Source: Sulfitobacter dubius (GTDB lineage: Bacteria > Pseudomonadota > Alphaproteobacteria > Rhodobacterales > Rhodobacteraceae). From it: a stretch of 64,000 nt of DNA. A model generated the notes under the pieces. That model was not told the DNA's origin and made no database searches. It was given only the letters and a program-made list of their open reading frames with translations. Location: positions 1 to 64,000 of the forward strand of contig NZ_FOPG01000001.1 of assembly GCF_900113435.1 (NCBI RefSeq). Direction: 5' to 3'. Made by a program: the position numbers and the translations under genes. Shown one piece after another: positions 62,809-64,000 of the stretch (within the stretch, counting starts at the first letter, position 1; the number at the start of each line of letters is the position of its first letter).

Positions 62809-64000
62809 GGATCGCAGGGCGCGGATTGGTCAACCGGGACAAGCCGGTCAGCTTCACCTTCGACGGGCGGCGCTATGATGGCTTTGCGGGCGATACGGTC
62901 GCCTCGGCCATGCTGGCGAACGGGCAGCGGCTGATGGGGCGGTCGTTCAAATACCACCGGCCGCGCGGGGTGCTGAGCGCGGGCAGCGAAGAGCCGAACG
63001 CGCTGGTGACCACCGGCGTTGGCCCCGCGTCAGAGCCCAACGTTCGCGCCACCATGCAGGAGATTTACGAAGGGCTGGCGGTGCGCAGCCAGAACGCTTG
63101 GCCGAGCCTCGATCTCGACCTCATGGCGGTGAACGATCTGGCGTCGCCGTTCCTCGGGGCGGGGTTCTACTACAAGACCTTCATGTGGCCGCGCAAATTC
63201 TGGAAGCACGTTTATGAGCCGGTGATCCGCCGTGCCGCGGGGCTCGGGCGATTGAGCGGCGGGCCCAATGCCGACGCCTATGAGAAAGCCTATGCCTTTT
63301 GCGATCTCTTGGTGATCGGCGCAGGCCCGGCGGGCCTGATGGCGGCGCTGGTGGCGGCGCGGGCGGGGGCGGATGTGATTCTCGCCGGCGAAGATGCGCT
63401 GATGGGCGGGCGGCTGAATGCCGAGAACGAGCACGTCGATGGCCAGCCGGGCCATGCATGGGCGGCGGGCGTGGTGGCGGAACTGGCGACGATGGACAAT
63501 GTGCGGCTGATGCCCCGCACGACGGTCACCGGCGTCTATGACGGCGGCATGTTCAGTGCGTTGGAACGGGTCAACCAACACCGCGCGCGGCGGGGCGAAG
63601 GCGCGCCGCTGGAGTGTTTTTGGCGCATCGCGGCCAAGCAATCCATCCTCGCGGCAGGCGCGTTGGAGCGCCCGGTGGCATTCGCCAATAACGACCGCCC
63701 CGGCATCATGACCGCGGGTGCGGTGCGGGCCTATCTCACCCGCTGGGGCGTGGCACCGGGCAAGCAGGTCGCGGTTTTTGGCAACAACGACGACGCGCAC
63801 CGCACCGCGCGCGACCTGGCGGCAGCAGGTGTGCATGTCGCCGCGGTGATCGACAGCCGCGAGGGGGTCAGCATGGAAGGCGCGGATTTCCCGGTACTGC
63901 GCGGTGCCGTGGTCTGCAACGCTTCGGGCCGCAAGGAATTGGAGTCCGTGACCATCCGCACAGCGGGCGGAGAGCACAAGATACAGGCCGACTGTCTGGC
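62805..64000 (+). CDS. soxA: sarcosine oxidase, alpha subunit (partial)
   Basis: The first 398 residues of a large subunit; the reading frame is open to the window end. The N-terminal part (FTFDGRRYDGFAGDTVASAM) resembles a 2Fe-2S-ferredoxin fold without the cysteines, as in known SoxA. An NAD-binding Rossmann fold starts LLVIGAGPAGLMAALVAARA near residue 170. The full family length is about 1000 residues. The start is taken at the ATG that overlaps the soxD stop. Confidence 0.93.
   Translation, partial: MRIAGRGLVNRDKPVSFTFDGRRYDGFAGDTVASAMLANGQRLMGRSFKYHRPRGVLSAGSEEPNALVTTGVGPASEPNVRATMQEIYEGLAVRSQNAWPSLDLDLMAVNDLASPFLGAGFYYKTFMWPRKFWKHVYEPVIRRAAGLGRLSGGPNADAYEKAYAFCDLLVIGAGPAGLMAALVAARAGADVILAGEDALMGGRLNAENEHVDGQPGHAWAAGVVAELATMDNVRLMPRTTVTGVYDGGMFSALERVNQHRARRGEGAPLECFWRIAAKQSILAAGALERPVAFANNDRPGIMTAGAVRAYLTRWGVAPGKQVAVFGNNDDAHRTARDLAAAGVHVAAVIDSREGVSMEGADFPVLRGAVVCNASGRKELESVTIRTAGGEHKIQADCL

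Noticed and set aside
1-64000. Prophage, insertion sequence, integron, CRISPR or toxin-antitoxin locus
   Set aside because: No transposase, integrase, phage structural gene, regularly spaced repeats or small toxin-antitoxin pair was seen on either strand.

Overview
The window looks like a chromosomal segment of a GC-rich alphaproteobacterium of the marine Roseobacter group (Rhodobacterales), possibly Sulfitobacter-like. This rests on the gene content (indolepyruvate ferredoxin oxidoreductase fused in one chain beside an Lrp gene, PutA with a divergent Lrp regulator, sarcosine oxidase soxBDA, form-II CoxL, a small Roseobacter-type conserved protein at 21452-21772) and on gene order. The genus is an inference. 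I see no prophage, insertion sequence or CRISPR array; most of the window is core chromosome, densely packed, with several convergent gene pairs whose stop codons overlap.

Layout. 1-334: the tail of an rRNA operon (23S-5S spacer, 5S rRNA, strong terminator). 460-6353: a fatty-acyl-CoA module (SDR, nitronate monooxygenase-like flavoprotein, APH-type kinase, TesB thioesterase, then a second SDR and an acyl-CoA dehydrogenase on the other strand). The kinase and dehydrogenase resemble the two halves of animal ACAD10/ACAD11, and I infer 4-hydroxyacyl-CoA breakdown. 6529-10658: hisB-hisH-hisA-hisF-hisE on the minus strand, interrupted by a plus-strand DUF2147 gene and a 60-nt hairpin. 10819-12479: a lone Lrp-type ligand-binding domain, a small exported protein and a response regulator. 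12926-17997: bicupin protein, indolepyruvate ferredoxin oxidoreductase and its divergent Lrp-type regulator. 18134-24120: class III alcohol dehydrogenase, cobyric acid synthase, a YdjM-like membrane protein, a small conserved protein, elongation factor P, YgfZ and a family-2 glycosyltransferase.

24153-32641: ABC exporter, two PLP aminotransferases, a crotonase and valS, with a structured inverted-repeat element between crotonase and valS. 32734-37872: Lrp regulator, ornithine/lysine-type decarboxylase, an orphan form-II CoxL and an overlapping DUF2235 hydrolase. 37869-44251: GFA protein, rhomboid protease, M20 amidohydrolase, PutA and its Lrp regulator. 44315-46870: tRNA-Leu(UAA), an MHYT-domain hybrid-free sensor kinase preceded by a textbook CtrA site, and a PAS protein. 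46936-53806: metG, MFS, aldo/keto reductase, lipoprotein, DMT transporter, Nudix hydrolase, DUF983. 54025-56136: EF-hand protein, ECF sigma factor, small membrane protein and periplasmic metal-sensor-like protein, apparently one envelope-stress or metal-sensing operon. 56260-59331: a membrane protein and three Tad-type pseudopilin/vWA genes. 59689-64000: glutamate dehydrogenase and soxBD plus the start of soxA, cut by the window end.

Functional themes are amino-acid and methylated-amine catabolism (IOR, PutA, GDH, Sox, decarboxylase), each with its own Lrp-family switch where a regulator is visible, acyl-CoA catabolism, formaldehyde detoxification (FrmA, and probably the sarcosine oxidase that makes formaldehyde), and signalling. 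All functions are from motif and family recognition by eye; no database search was run.
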